Shown here: positions 52,418 to 59,986 of the stretch, in pieces | Layout: every line of letters begins with the position of its first letter | Numbering within the stretch: position 1 is the stretch's first letter | Assembly: GCF_022846615.1 (NCBI RefSeq) | Contig: NZ_AP025637.1 | Span: 496,001 to 560,000 of the forward strand | DNA length: 64,000 nucleotides | Direction of reading: 5' to 3' | Origin: Roseomonas fluvialis | Lineage (GTDB): Bacteria > Pseudomonadota > Alphaproteobacteria > Acetobacterales > Acetobacteraceae | Notes under the pieces: generated by a model | Database searches by the model: none | What the model was told of the DNA's origin: nothing | What the model saw: the letters and a program-made list of their open reading frames with translations, nothing else | Translations under genes and position numbers: made by a program

Positions 52418-54115
52418 ATGCCTGACGGCAGCACGCGCACCGACGCCGGCGCACCGCGCACCAGCACTGCCGCCGCGCCGCGCGGCCAGCGCCGCTTCTC
52501 GCCGCTGCTACGCCGCATCCTGCTGGTCAATGCGGTGCCGCCCGCGCTGCTCGCGGCGTCGCTGCTCTATCTCGACCAGTACCAGAACGGGCTGCTCGCC
52601 GCCGAGGTCGAGGGCCTGCGCACCCAGGCGCGCATCTACGCCGGCGGCATCGCCGAGGCTGCGGTGCGCATCGAAGGCGACCGCGCCGTGCTGGTGCCCG
52701 ACGCCGCGCGACCGCTGCTGCGCCGCCTGGTCGAACCCTCGCCCAACACCCAGGCGCGGCTGTTCGACAATACCGGCCTGATGGTGGCCGACAGCCGCGT
52801 GCGCGAAGGCCCGGGTGGCGCGGTGGTGACCGAACCGCTACCACCGCCCGAACCGCGCGGCGCGCTGACCTCGACCGTCGCCGGTGTGTACGACCGCCTG
52901 GTCGGCGTGCTGCCCGCCGGGCTGCGCAGCGGCGTGGGCCGCGGCGGCGTCGCCGTCGATGTCGGCCCCGAGGCACCGGATTTCGACTGGCAGCCCGACC
53001 TCGGCCCCGATCGGCGCGAGGAACTGCGCCTGGCGCTTGAAGGCGGCGTGCGCCCGTATATCCGCCGCACCGGCGATGGCCGCTTGCTGGTCAGCGTGGC
53101 GGAACCCGCGCGCCGCGGCGGTCAGCCGGTCGGCATCGTGCTCCTCACCCGCGAAGCGCGCGAGGTGGATGAACGCCTGTTCCAGATCCGTGCCTCCGTG
53201 CTGCTGCTGTTCGGCACGGCACTGGTGCTCACCGTCATGCTGTCCTTCTACCTGGCGCGCACCATCGCGACCCCGATGCTCGACCTCGCGCGCGCCACGC
53301 AGCGCATCCGCGAAGGCGAGGGCCGTGAGCAATCGGTCCCGGACCCGCTGCTGGCCCGCAACGACGAGATCGGTGTGCTGGCGCGCGACCTGCAGAATTC
53401 CGCCCGCGCGCTATGGGCGCGCATCGATGCGAACGAGCGCTTCGCCGCCGATGTCGCGCACGAATTGCGCAATCCGCTGACGAGCGTGCGCTCGGCGCTG
53501 GAGACGCTGCGCCGCGTGGAAAACCCCGAAAGCCGGAACCGTCTGCTGGCGATCATCGCCGAGGATGCCGTGCGCATGGACCGGCTGATCGGCGACATCT
53601 CCGACAGCTCGCGCGTCGATGCGGAACTCTCGCGCACGATCTCGGCGCCTGTCGACATCGCCCCCATCCTGCTGGCGCTGTCCGACCTGCACGAAGCCAC
53701 CCGCAAGGAAGACGACCCGCACGTCATGCTCGAAGCCCCGCCAGGCCCCATGGTGGTGCGCGGCGTCGAGGGCCGCATCGTGCAGGTCTTCCGCAACCTG
53801 CTCGGCAACGCACTGTCCTTCAGCCCGCCCAACGGCCGTGTATGGGTCCGCGCCCGCCTGGTCGGCGCCATGGCCGAGGTCGCGATCGAGGACGAAGGCC
53901 CCGGCATCCCGGAACAGAAGCTGGAGAGCATCTTCGAACGCTTCTACTCCGAACGCCCGCGCGGCGAACGCTTCGGCCAACACTCCGGCCTCGGCCTGTC
54001 GATCAGCAAACAGATCGTCGAAGGCCTGCGCGGCACCATCACCGCCGAGAACCGCCGCGACACCCCGGGCACCATCACCGGCGCCCGCTTCGTGGTGCGG
54101 CTGCCGGCGGGGTGA
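52418..54115 (+). CDS. chvG: Sensor histidine kinase ChvG
   Basis: A 565-residue kinase from ATG 52418. FSPLLRRILLVNAVPPALLA starts the first membrane helix. A periplasmic region of about 230 residues contains IYAGGIAEAAVRIEGDRAV. The second helix (SVLLLFGTALVLTVMLSFYL) is followed by HAMP (RTIATPMLDLARATQRIREG). The H-box is FAADVAHELRNPLTSVRSAL, the N box VFRNLLGNALSFSPPN, G1 IEDEGPGIPEQKLESIFERF, and G2 GQHSGLGLSISKQIVEGLRG. It is the partner of ChvI. In many relatives hprK and PTS genes follow chvG; here a strong hairpin and an unrelated binding protein follow. Confidence 0.92.
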   Translation: MPDGSTRTDAGAPRTSTAAAPRGQRRFSPLLRRILLVNAVPPALLAASLLYLDQYQNGLLAAEVEGLRTQARIYAGGIAEAAVRIEGDRAVLVPDAARPLLRRLVEPSPNTQARLFDNTGLMVADSRVREGPGGAVVTEPLPPPEPRGALTSTVAGVYDRLVGVLPAGLRSGVGRGGVAVDVGPEAPDFDWQPDLGPDRREELRLALEGGVRPYIRRTGDGRLLVSVAEPARRGGQPVGIVLLTREAREVDERLFQIRASVLLLFGTALVLTVMLSFYLARTIATPMLDLARATQRIREGEGREQSVPDPLLARNDEIGVLARDLQNSARALWARIDANERFAADVAHELRNPLTSVRSALETLRRVENPESRNRLLAIIAEDAVRMDRLIGDISDSSRVDAELSRTISAPVDIAPILLALSDLHEATRKEDDPHVMLEAPPGPMVVRGVEGRIVQVFRNLLGNALSFSPPNGRVWVRARLVGAMAEVAIEDEGPGIPEQKLESIFERFYSERPRGERFGQHSGLGLSISKQIVEGLRGTITAENRRDTPGTITGARFVVRLPAG

Positions 54116-54131
54116 GCGCGGGCGGGAGGGT

Positions 54132-54154
54132 CCGGGAGGGCAGAGCCCTCCCGG
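54132..54154 (+). terminator. Hairpin terminator after chvG
   Basis: CCGGGAGGGC-AGA-GCCCTCCCGG is a perfect 10-bp stem with 3-nt loop, beginning 16 nt after the chvG stop. It is followed by a C-rich rather than a T-rich tail, so termination may need Rho or act as a transcript-stabilising end. The AGA loop recurs in the hairpin at 25936-25952. Confidence 0.65.
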
Positions 54155-54187
54155 CAGCGCCCTTCCCCCACGCCAGCGCCCACCCGC

Positions 54188-54218
54188 TTGCCCGCCGCAC
54201 GCGCCGCGATGCTAGGCT
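54188..54218 (+). promoter_or_regulatory. Probable promoter of the TctC-like gene
   Basis: TTGCCC at 54188 and GCTAGGCT at 54211 form -35/-10-like boxes (17-19 nt apart depending on register). The gene start is about 45 nt further on, after a GGAGGA ribosome-binding site. Assignment is by pattern only. Confidence 0.4.
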
Positions 54219-54262
54219 GGTCGTGAAGCTCACCGTCATGAGTGGGTGCAGGAGGATGCGTC

Positions 54263-55234
54263 ATGTTCACCCGTCGCGCCGGTCTCGGTGTTGTTGGTGC
54301 GGTTCTTGCTGCGCCTGGTCTCCGGGCGCAGGGTTCTTGGCCGGACAAGCCCATTCGCTTCGTGATCGGGGGGGCGGCGGGCGGTGTCTCCGACATCTTC
54401 CTGCGCATGATGGAGAACCGGCTGCGCGAGCGGCTGGGGCAGCCGATGGTGATCGATCCGCGGCCTGGTGCGGGCGGGATGGTGGGGGCGGAGGTCACGG
54501 CGCGCGCCGCGCCGGATGGCTACACCTACTACGTGAACCATATCGCCTCGCACGGGATCGGGCCGACGCTGTACCGGCGGCTGTCCTTCGACCCGCTGCG
54601 GGACCTGCCGGGGGTGGCGCGGATCGCGGCGATGCCGAACGTTCTGATCGTGAAGGGCGACGGGCCGGTGAAGACGGTGGCGGAGTTGATCGCCTTCTGC
54701 CGGGCGAATCCTGCTCGGGCGAATTTCTCCTCGGCCGGGTCGGGTACGTCGTCGCATCTCTCGGGGCTGCTGTTCGGGATGCGCACCGGCGTGGAGGTCA
54801 CGCATGTGCCCTATCGCGGCACCGCGCCGTCCATGGCGGCGGTGCTGAACGGGGAGGTGCTGTTCGCGATCGACAATGCGCCCGCGTCGCGCCAGCAGGT
54901 GCTGGCGGGGATGCTGCGTGCGCTGGGGGTTTCGACCGCGCGGCGGGCCAGCACCATGCCCGAGGTGCCGACGCTGCAGGAACAGGGCGTGCCCGATTTC
55001 GATGTCGCGTCCTGGTACGGGATCGCGATGCCGGCTGCCGTCCCGGCCGCGGTGCGCGACCGGCTGGGCAGCGAGATCGTGGCGGCGCTCGAGGATCCGG
55101 CGATCGCGCAGCGCATCCGCGACTACGGCGCCGAGCCCTGGCCGCTCGGCCCCGCCGCCTACGATGCCTTCATGCGCGCCGAGGTCGCGACCTGGGCGCC
55201 GGTGGTGCGGGCGTCGGGGGCGCAGATCGACTGA
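54263..55234 (+). CDS. Bug/TctC-family periplasmic binding protein
   Basis: A 323-residue protein from ATG 54263 (GGAGGA 8 nt before). The signal is MFTRRAGLGVVGAVLAAPGL with paired Arg. WPDKPIRFVIGGAAGGVSD is the start of the Bug fold. QPMVIDPRPGAGGMVGAEVT is the ligand-contact motif, and VTHVPYRGTAPSMAAVLNGE the second. The tail VPTLQEQGVPDFDVASWYGI is typical. It binds carboxylates or related small acids in the periplasm. No tctA/tctB membrane genes are adjacent, so it is an orphan, as is common in Acetobacteraceae and Burkholderiales. Its end overlaps the TetR gene on the other strand by 65 nt. Confidence 0.9.
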   Translation: MFTRRAGLGVVGAVLAAPGLRAQGSWPDKPIRFVIGGAAGGVSDIFLRMMENRLRERLGQPMVIDPRPGAGGMVGAEVTARAAPDGYTYYVNHIASHGIGPTLYRRLSFDPLRDLPGVARIAAMPNVLIVKGDGPVKTVAELIAFCRANPARANFSSAGSGTSSHLSGLLFGMRTGVEVTHVPYRGTAPSMAAVLNGEVLFAIDNAPASRQQVLAGMLRALGVSTARRASTMPEVPTLQEQGVPDFDVASWYGIAMPAAVPAAVRDRLGSEIVAALEDPAIAQRIRDYGAEPWPLGPAAYDAFMRAEVATWAPVVRASGAQID

Positions 55235-55847
55235 CCGCCGGCGGGGTTTCGCCGCAGGCCGCGACTAGCAGGCGGAGCATGCCCTCGGCTGCCGCCAGGG
55301 CGTCCGGTTCGGGCCACAGCTTTGCCCCGGCACCTTCCGCGCGCAGCGCGGCGAAGCCATGCACCGCCGCCCAGGCCAGGCCGAGCCGGTCGCGCAACGC
55401 GGCGTCGTCGGCGCCGGGGTGCAGCGCGCGCATCGTCTCGATCAGCGGGGCGAAGGATGCTGTGCGCGCGGCGGACAGGGCGGGGTCGTCGTGCCGCAGC
55501 ACGGCGGTGCCAAACATCAGGCGGAAATGCTGCGGGTGGGCCGCGGCGAAGCCGACGTAGCCGCGCCCCGCGGCGAGCAGGGGATGGGCCGGATCCTCGG
55601 CCATGCAGCGGCGCATGCTGGCGGCCAGGCGTTCGCTGCCTTCGGCGGCAAAGGCGGTAAGCAGCCCCGCCAGGTCGCCGAAATGCGGTGCCGCGGCGGA
55701 ATGCGAGACACCCGCGCGGCGTGCCGCAGCGCGCAGGCTCAGCGCGTCCGGCCCGGCTTCGCGCAGGATCTCGGCGACGGCATCGAGAAGGGCGCGACGC
55801 AGCGTGCCGTGGTGATGGCGGCCGGCGGGCTTGCGGGCGACAGGCAT
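55170..55847 (-). CDS. TetR/AcrR-family transcriptional regulator
   Basis: A 225-residue regulator. The helix-turn-helix is LRREAGPDALSLRAAARRAG-like (here ILREAGPDALSLRAAARRAG) followed by VSHSAAAPHFGDLAGLLTAF. The ligand domain includes HPQHFRLMFGTAVLRHDDP and LGLAWAAVHGFAALRAEG, as in the WHG/TetR_C_33 group. The C-terminal 30 residues are a Pro/Arg-rich tail whose DNA runs antisense into the TctC gene. It is divergent from the DUF4281 gene across an 82-nt region with two palindromes that fit an autoregulated operator. Confidence 0.85.
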   Translation of the reverse strand: MPVARKPAGRHHHGTLRRALLDAVAEILREAGPDALSLRAAARRAGVSHSAAAPHFGDLAGLLTAFAAEGSERLAASMRRCMAEDPAHPLLAAGRGYVGFAAAHPQHFRLMFGTAVLRHDDPALSAARTASFAPLIETMRALHPGADDAALRDRLGLAWAAVHGFAALRAEGAGAKLWPEPDALAAAEGMLRLLVAACGETPPAVSRSAPPTPAPPAPRSRPRRA

Positions 55848-55876
55848 GGCCGGACCCTGCGCCGCGGCGCGAAACT

Positions 55877-55914
55877 TGACAACGGTCAGACGTGCCGTAA
55901 CTGACCATCGGTCA
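55877..55914. promoter_or_regulatory. Two palindromic operator sites between tetR and the DUF4281 gene
   Basis: TGAC-AACG-GTCA at 55877-55888 and TGACC-ATC-GGTCA at 55902-55914 share the half-site TGAC/GTCA, with centres about 25 nt apart. The second extends by one pair to CTGACCATCGGTCAG. A perfect -35 box TTGACA (55876-55881) for the rightward gene lies within the first palindrome. This layout suits TetR repression of both divergent genes. Confidence 0.6.
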
Positions 55915-55929
55915 GATCAAGGTGCCCCC

Positions 55930-56355
55930 ATGCCTGCCGAGGCCCTCTTTTCCGCCGCCAACACCCTGGCGCTCGCCGGCTGGCTGGTGCTGGTGGCCGC
56001 ACCACGTCGACGTTGGGCGCATTGGCATGTCGCGGGGGTCGGCATCCCGGTGGCACTCGCGCTGCTGTACGCCGTGCTGCTGGCGACCCATGCGCCGGGT
56101 GCGGAGGGCGGCTTCTCGACGCTGGCGGGCGTCCGTGCCCTGTTCGCCCGCGACGGGCTGCTGCTGGCGGGCTGGGTGCACTACCTGGCCTTCGATCTGT
56201 TCATCGGCGCCTGGATGTGCCGGCGCGCGACGCAGGAGGCGCTGGCCTGGTGGCAGGTCTACCCGGCGCTGCCGCTGACCTTCCTGGCCGGGCCGGTCGG
56301 GCTGCTGGCGTTCTTTGCGTTGCGCGCGGCCCGCCGTGGCGCAGTGGTGTCGTGA
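55930..56355 (+). CDS. ABA4-like (DUF4281) membrane protein
   Basis: A 141-residue protein with four membrane helices. EALFSAANTLALAGWLVLVA, then FARDGLLLAGWVHYLAFDLF and GAWMCRRATQEALAWWQVYP with LPLTFLAGPVGLLAFFALRA, are signatures of DUF4281, related to plant ABA4 (neoxanthin synthesis). The bacterial function is unknown; a carotenoid or isoprenoid link is only suggested by the plant protein. The start lies behind the two operator palindromes, so the gene is probably controlled by the divergent TetR. It overlaps the next membrane protein by 4 nt (GTGA). Confidence 0.85.
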   Translation: MPAEALFSAANTLALAGWLVLVAAPRRRWAHWHVAGVGIPVALALLYAVLLATHAPGAEGGFSTLAGVRALFARDGLLLAGWVHYLAFDLFIGAWMCRRATQEALAWWQVYPALPLTFLAGPVGLLAFFALRAARRGAVVS

Positions 56356-57140
56356 CCGCGGGTTTCGCGGCGCTGCATCTCCGGCAGCCGGCGCTGGCGC
56401 GCACCGGCCTCGCGATGGCGGCGATCCTGGTGCTGTGCCTGGTCGCCATGCCGTTCGATGCGCGCGAGATTCGCGGCGTCAGCGTCTGGGTAAAGCCGGC
56501 GAAGTTCGCGGCGTCGCTGGCGGTGTGGTGCTGGACCATGGCCTGGGCCTGGACGGCGCTCGGTCGCGCCTGGCGGGCGGGGCGTGCCGCGCGGGTGATC
56601 GTGGCCGGCACCATCGTCTGCGGTGGCTTCGAGGTCGGTTGGATCGCGCTGCGCGCGGCGGTCGGCCTGCCATCCCACTTCGCCATGGATGCGCTGGGGG
56701 CCGCCGTCTACGGCGTGATGGGTCTTGCGGCCGTGCTGCTCTGCCTCTGCGCCGCGGCCTTCGGCGCGCTGGTGGCCTGGCGCGGCGATCCGACGAGGCA
56801 TCGGGTCATGCGGCTCGGGATTGCCGCGGGCTTCGTCGGCGCGGGGCTGCTCGGCATCTTCACCGGCCTCGCGATCGGTGGTGGGACCGGGCCGTATGTG
56901 GGGGGTGAGGCGAGCGACGCCGGCGCCTGGCCGCCCTTCTTCTGGTCACGCAGCGGTGGCGATCTGCGCGTGGCGCATTTCCTCGCCGTCCATGCCATGC
57001 AGGCGCTGCCGCTGCTGGCCTGGGGGCTGCTGCGGGCGGGCGCGGCGGCGCCGCGGGCGTGGCTTGCGGCCGGTGCCGCTGGCTGGGTCGGGCTGACGCT
57101 CGGCGCCTTCGCGCTGGCGCGCGCAGGGGTGGCGCTGTAG
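56352..57140 (+). CDS. Uncharacterised seven-to-eight-helix membrane protein
   Basis: Not assigned to a named family. A 262-residue integral membrane protein from GTG 56352 with about seven hydrophobic segments, among them LARTGLAMAAILVLCLVAMP, VYGVMGLAAVLLCLCAAAFG and LRLGIAAGF-type helices. Polar motifs within or beside helices are REIRGVSVWVKPAKFAASLA, GLPSHFAMDALGAAVYG, and VAHFLAVHAMQALPLLAWGL. The latter pair of His, plus SHF, could hold haem or metal, which is inference. It is translationally coupled to DUF4281, and the two likely act together in the inner membrane under TetR control. Confidence 0.75.
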   Translation: MTAGFAALHLRQPALARTGLAMAAILVLCLVAMPFDAREIRGVSVWVKPAKFAASLAVWCWTMAWAWTALGRAWRAGRAARVIVAGTIVCGGFEVGWIALRAAVGLPSHFAMDALGAAVYGVMGLAAVLLCLCAAAFGALVAWRGDPTRHRVMRLGIAAGFVGAGLLGIFTGLAIGGGTGPYVGGEASDAGAWPPFFWSRSGGDLRVAHFLAVHAMQALPLLAWGLLRAGAAAPRAWLAAGAAGWVGLTLGAFALARAGVAL

Positions 57141-57212
57141 CGCGCTGCCCGCAAGGGGCCTGGGCTGCCGCGGCGACAGCCGCTTCGCAATCCCGCCACG
57201 GTCGCGGCATAC

Positions 57213-58880
57213 ATGGCTCCCGTGCCGACCGAATCCCCGCTGCTGCGCCGCGCCGTCTTCCTGCTGCTGGTCCTCGCCATCACGGCCGGGCTGGTCGCCC
57301 TTGCCATCGCCGTGCTGGCGCCGGGCGGATGGACGGTGTGGGAGGTGATGATCCTGGCCTGCTACCTCGGCACAGTGCCCTGGAGTGCGCTGTCGGCCGC
57401 GAATGCGCTGGTCGGCCTCGTGATCCTGCTGGGTGCACGCGACCCGCCGGCCGCGGTGCTGCCCGCGCTGCGCGCCGCGCGCCCCGGCCCCCCGCGCGGG
57501 CGCACCGCGATCGCCATCTGTGTCCGCAACGAGGACATGTCCGCCGTCCTGCCGCCGCTTGGCCGGCTGATCGACGGGCTGCCGGCCGCATGCTTCGACC
57601 TCTGGGTGTTGTCCGACACGCCCGCGGGCGAGGCCGCCATCGCCGAGGAAGCCGCCTTCCTCGCCTTCGCGCGGACGCGCCCCAACGCCCATTACCGCCG
57701 TCGTACGGCGAATGAGGGCTTCAAGGCGGGCAACGTGATGGACTTCCTGGACAATCACGCGGACGGCCTCGCGTATTTCCTGTGCCTCGACGCCGATTCC
57801 GAGATGACGCCCGCCGCCGTGCTGCGCCTGGTCGCGTGCATGGAGGCCGATGATCGTCTCGCGATCCTGCAGCAGCTGATCCATGGACGCCCCGCCACCG
57901 CTGCCTTCCCGCGCGTGTTCCAGTTCGGCATGCGCCATGGCATGCGCGCCTGGGCGACTGGCCAGGCCTGGTGGCAGGGCGACGAGGGGCCGTACTGGGG
58001 CCACAACGCGCTGATCCGGATCGCGCCGTTCCGCGAGCTCTGCCGGCTCGGCCCTCTGCCGGACGGCTCGCGCATCCTCAGCCACGACCAGGTGGAGGCG
58101 ACGCGCCTGCATGCTGCCGGCTGGAAGGTGCGCGTGCTGCCCGACGACACCGGCAGCGCGGAGGGCAACCCGCCCACCTTCGGCGATTTCGTCACCCGCG
58201 ACCTGCGCTGGGCCGGCGGCAACATGCAGTATTTGGCCCTGCTGCGCCTGCCCGGCCAGACGCTGATGGCGCGCTGGCAGCTGGTGCAGGCGATCCTGCT
58301 GTTCCTGGGCGCGCCGCTGTGGTGTGCGATCCTGCTACTGGCCGGGCTGAATGCGCTCACCGGCGCCGGGGCGTCCACGCCCACCGGCCTGCTGGTGCTG
58401 CTGCTGGCCGCGACCTGGGCCTGCCACTACGCCGCCAAGCTCGCGGGATACGCCGAGCTGCTGCTGAACCCGGCGCTCGCCGCGCGCCATGGCGGGCGTG
58501 GCGCGGTGGCGCGCAGTGCCGCCGCCGAGATCGCCTTCACCACGCTGATGGAACCGGCGCGTCTCATGGCGCAGTCCCTGTTCCTCCTGGCGCTTCCCTT
58601 CGGCATGCGGGTGGGGTGGACGGCGCAGAACCGCGCCGATCGCGGCGTGTCCTGGGGCGATGCGGCGCGGCAGTTCTGGGCGCCGACGCTGGCGGGGGTG
58701 GTGTTCGGAGCGATCTTCGCGGCGGCCTCGCCGCTGGCGCTGCTGCTGGCTGCGCCGGTGCTGCTCTCGCTGGTGCTGGCGATCCCCTTCGCTGTGGTCA
58801 CGGCCGACCCCGGCTTCTCCGCCTGGTTGCGCGCGCGCGGCATCTGCGCGCTGCCGGAGGAAATGCCCGTGCCGGCGTGA
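57213..58880 (+). CDS. opgH: Osmoregulated periplasmic glucan glucosyltransferase
   Basis: A 555-residue inner-membrane GT2 enzyme, shorter than E. coli OpgH (about 850) because it lacks the long N-terminal extension. RTAIAICVRNEDMSAVLPPL starts the catalytic domain. FLCLDADSEMTPAAVLRLVA contains D-x-D, GPYWGHNALIRIAPFRELCR and RILSHDQVEATRLHAAGWKV the acceptor region. RDLRWAGGNMQYLALLRLPG is the R-W motif. Several C-terminal helices form the export channel. It makes the glucan backbone of osmoregulated periplasmic glucans from UDP-glucose. The partner opgG is not in the window. Confidence 0.9.
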   Translation: MAPVPTESPLLRRAVFLLLVLAITAGLVALAIAVLAPGGWTVWEVMILACYLGTVPWSALSAANALVGLVILLGARDPPAAVLPALRAARPGPPRGRTAIAICVRNEDMSAVLPPLGRLIDGLPAACFDLWVLSDTPAGEAAIAEEAAFLAFARTRPNAHYRRRTANEGFKAGNVMDFLDNHADGLAYFLCLDADSEMTPAAVLRLVACMEADDRLAILQQLIHGRPATAAFPRVFQFGMRHGMRAWATGQAWWQGDEGPYWGHNALIRIAPFRELCRLGPLPDGSRILSHDQVEATRLHAAGWKVRVLPDDTGSAEGNPPTFGDFVTRDLRWAGGNMQYLALLRLPGQTLMARWQLVQAILLFLGAPLWCAILLLAGLNALTGAGASTPTGLLVLLLAATWACHYAAKLAGYAELLLNPALAARHGGRGAVARSAAAEIAFTTLMEPARLMAQSLFLLALPFGMRVGWTAQNRADRGVSWGDAARQFWAPTLAGVVFGAIFAAASPLALLLAAPVLLSLVLAIPFAVVTADPGFSAWLRARGICALPEEMPVPA

Positions 58881-58886
58881 TAGGCT
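58881..58886 (+). promoter_or_regulatory. TAGGCT element 6 nt before the next start codon
   Basis: TAGGCT directly follows the opgH stop and stands exactly 6 nt before ATG 58893. No Shine-Dalgarno is present. It has the same arrangement as at 29650 and 47855, so it may be the -10 of a leaderless internal transcript. Confidence 0.35.
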
Positions 58887-58892
58887 CCGGCG

Positions 58893-59465
58893 ATGGACCG
58901 GCGTCACCCGATCCGCGGCGCACTGAAGTCGCCCGTGCTGCTGCTCGCCTTCCTCTGGGTGCTGCTGGAGGAGACGCTGTGGCGCTGGGCGCGCGCGGTG
59001 GGCGGGCTGATCGCGCGCATTCCGGTGTTTTCGGTGCTGGAACGCCTGATCCTGCGGATGGATGCGCGGATCGTCCTGCTGTTGTTCGGCATCCCGATCG
59101 TGGCCCTGGTGCCGGTCAAGATCGCGGCGCTGTGGCTGTTCGGCACGGGGCATTGGCTGCTCGGCGCCGGCACGCTGCTGCTGGCCAAGACCGTGGGTGT
59201 CGCCTTCTCGGCGCGGCTCTATGTGGTGGCGGAACCGAAGCTGATGACGATCCCGGCCTTCGCCCGGACGCGGAACTGGGTCGTCGCGCTGGTGGCGGGT
59301 GCGCATGCGGTCCTGGATGCGCTGCCGGCCTGGCAGGCGGTGCGGCGCGCGATCGCGGCGGTGCATGGCGCGGTCGAGGCGCTGCGCGCGCGGCTGGCGT
59401 GGCGTGGCGGCGCGCTGGTCCGCCGGGTGCGCGTGGCGCGGGCGCAGTGGCGGCGGCGCGCATGA
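58893..59465 (+). CDS. Hypothetical membrane protein
   Basis: Not recognised. A 190-residue protein with about three membrane segments: KSPVLLLAFLWVLLEETLWR, RIVLLLFGIPIVALVPVKIA and HWLLGAGTLLLAKTVGVAFS. These are followed by RLYVVAEPKLMTIPAFARTR and a strongly basic, Arg-rich C-terminal tail. The central part resembles uncharacterised transmembrane proteins found in Acetobacteraceae next to envelope genes. It follows opgH by 12 nt and overlaps the reductase gene by 4 nt, so it is likely cotranscribed. No function is proposed. Confidence 0.65.
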   Translation: MDRRHPIRGALKSPVLLLAFLWVLLEETLWRWARAVGGLIARIPVFSVLERLILRMDARIVLLLFGIPIVALVPVKIAALWLFGTGHWLLGAGTLLLAKTVGVAFSARLYVVAEPKLMTIPAFARTRNWVVALVAGAHAVLDALPAWQAVRRAIAAVHGAVEALRARLAWRGGALVRRVRVARAQWRRRA

Positions 59466-59986
59466 CCGCGCGGGTCAGGCTCTACGCCGCCGTCTCGCTC
59501 GATGGCTGCCTCGCGGATTCGCAGGGTGGGGTCGGCTGGCTCGCGCCCTTCGAAGCCGAGGACTACGGCATGGACGCCTTCCTCGCGGAGGTCGGCACGG
59601 TGCTGACGGGGCGCACCACCTACGACCAGGCGCGTGGCTTCGGGGAATGGCCCTATGCCGGCAAGCGCGTGGTGGTGATGACGCATCGCGCGCTTGATGC
59701 CGATGCGCCCGATGGCGTCGAAGCCGCGCAGGGCGATCTCGCCGGTGTCATCGCGCGCCTGCGCCGGGAGACGACGGGCGACATCTGGCTGCTCGGCGGC
59801 GCGGCGCTGGCGCAGGCCTGCCTGGCGCGCGGGCTGGTCGACAGCATCGAGATCTTCGTCATGCCGCTGCTGCTCGGCGCCGGCCTGAGGCTGTTCGCCA
59901 CGGACGGGGCGCCCCGCGCACTCACGCTGCGCGAGGCGCGGCCCTATCCGAACGGCGTGGTCGCGCTGAACTACGCGCGCGCCTGA
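59462..59986 (+). CDS. Dihydrofolate reductase-like (RibD C-terminal) protein
   Basis: A 174-residue protein. RVRLYAAVSLDGCLADSQGG is the substrate/NADPH start (S-L-D-G). VGTVLTGRTTYDQARGFGEW and KRVVVMTHRALDADAP follow, and DIWLLGGAALAQACLARGLV is the NADPH-binding motif (G-G-x2). IEIFVMPLLLGAGLRLFATD is typical of the RibD_C/YyaP family, which includes riboflavin reductases and uncharacterised NADPH proteins. The substrate is unknown. It overlaps its upstream neighbour by 4 nt and converges with the TRAP permease (16-nt overlap). Confidence 0.88.
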   Translation: MTARVRLYAAVSLDGCLADSQGGVGWLAPFEAEDYGMDAFLAEVGTVLTGRTTYDQARGFGEWPYAGKRVVVMTHRALDADAPDGVEAAQGDLAGVIARLRRETTGDIWLLGGAALAQACLARGLVDSIEIFVMPLLLGAGLRLFATDGAPRALTLREARPYPNGVVALNYARA

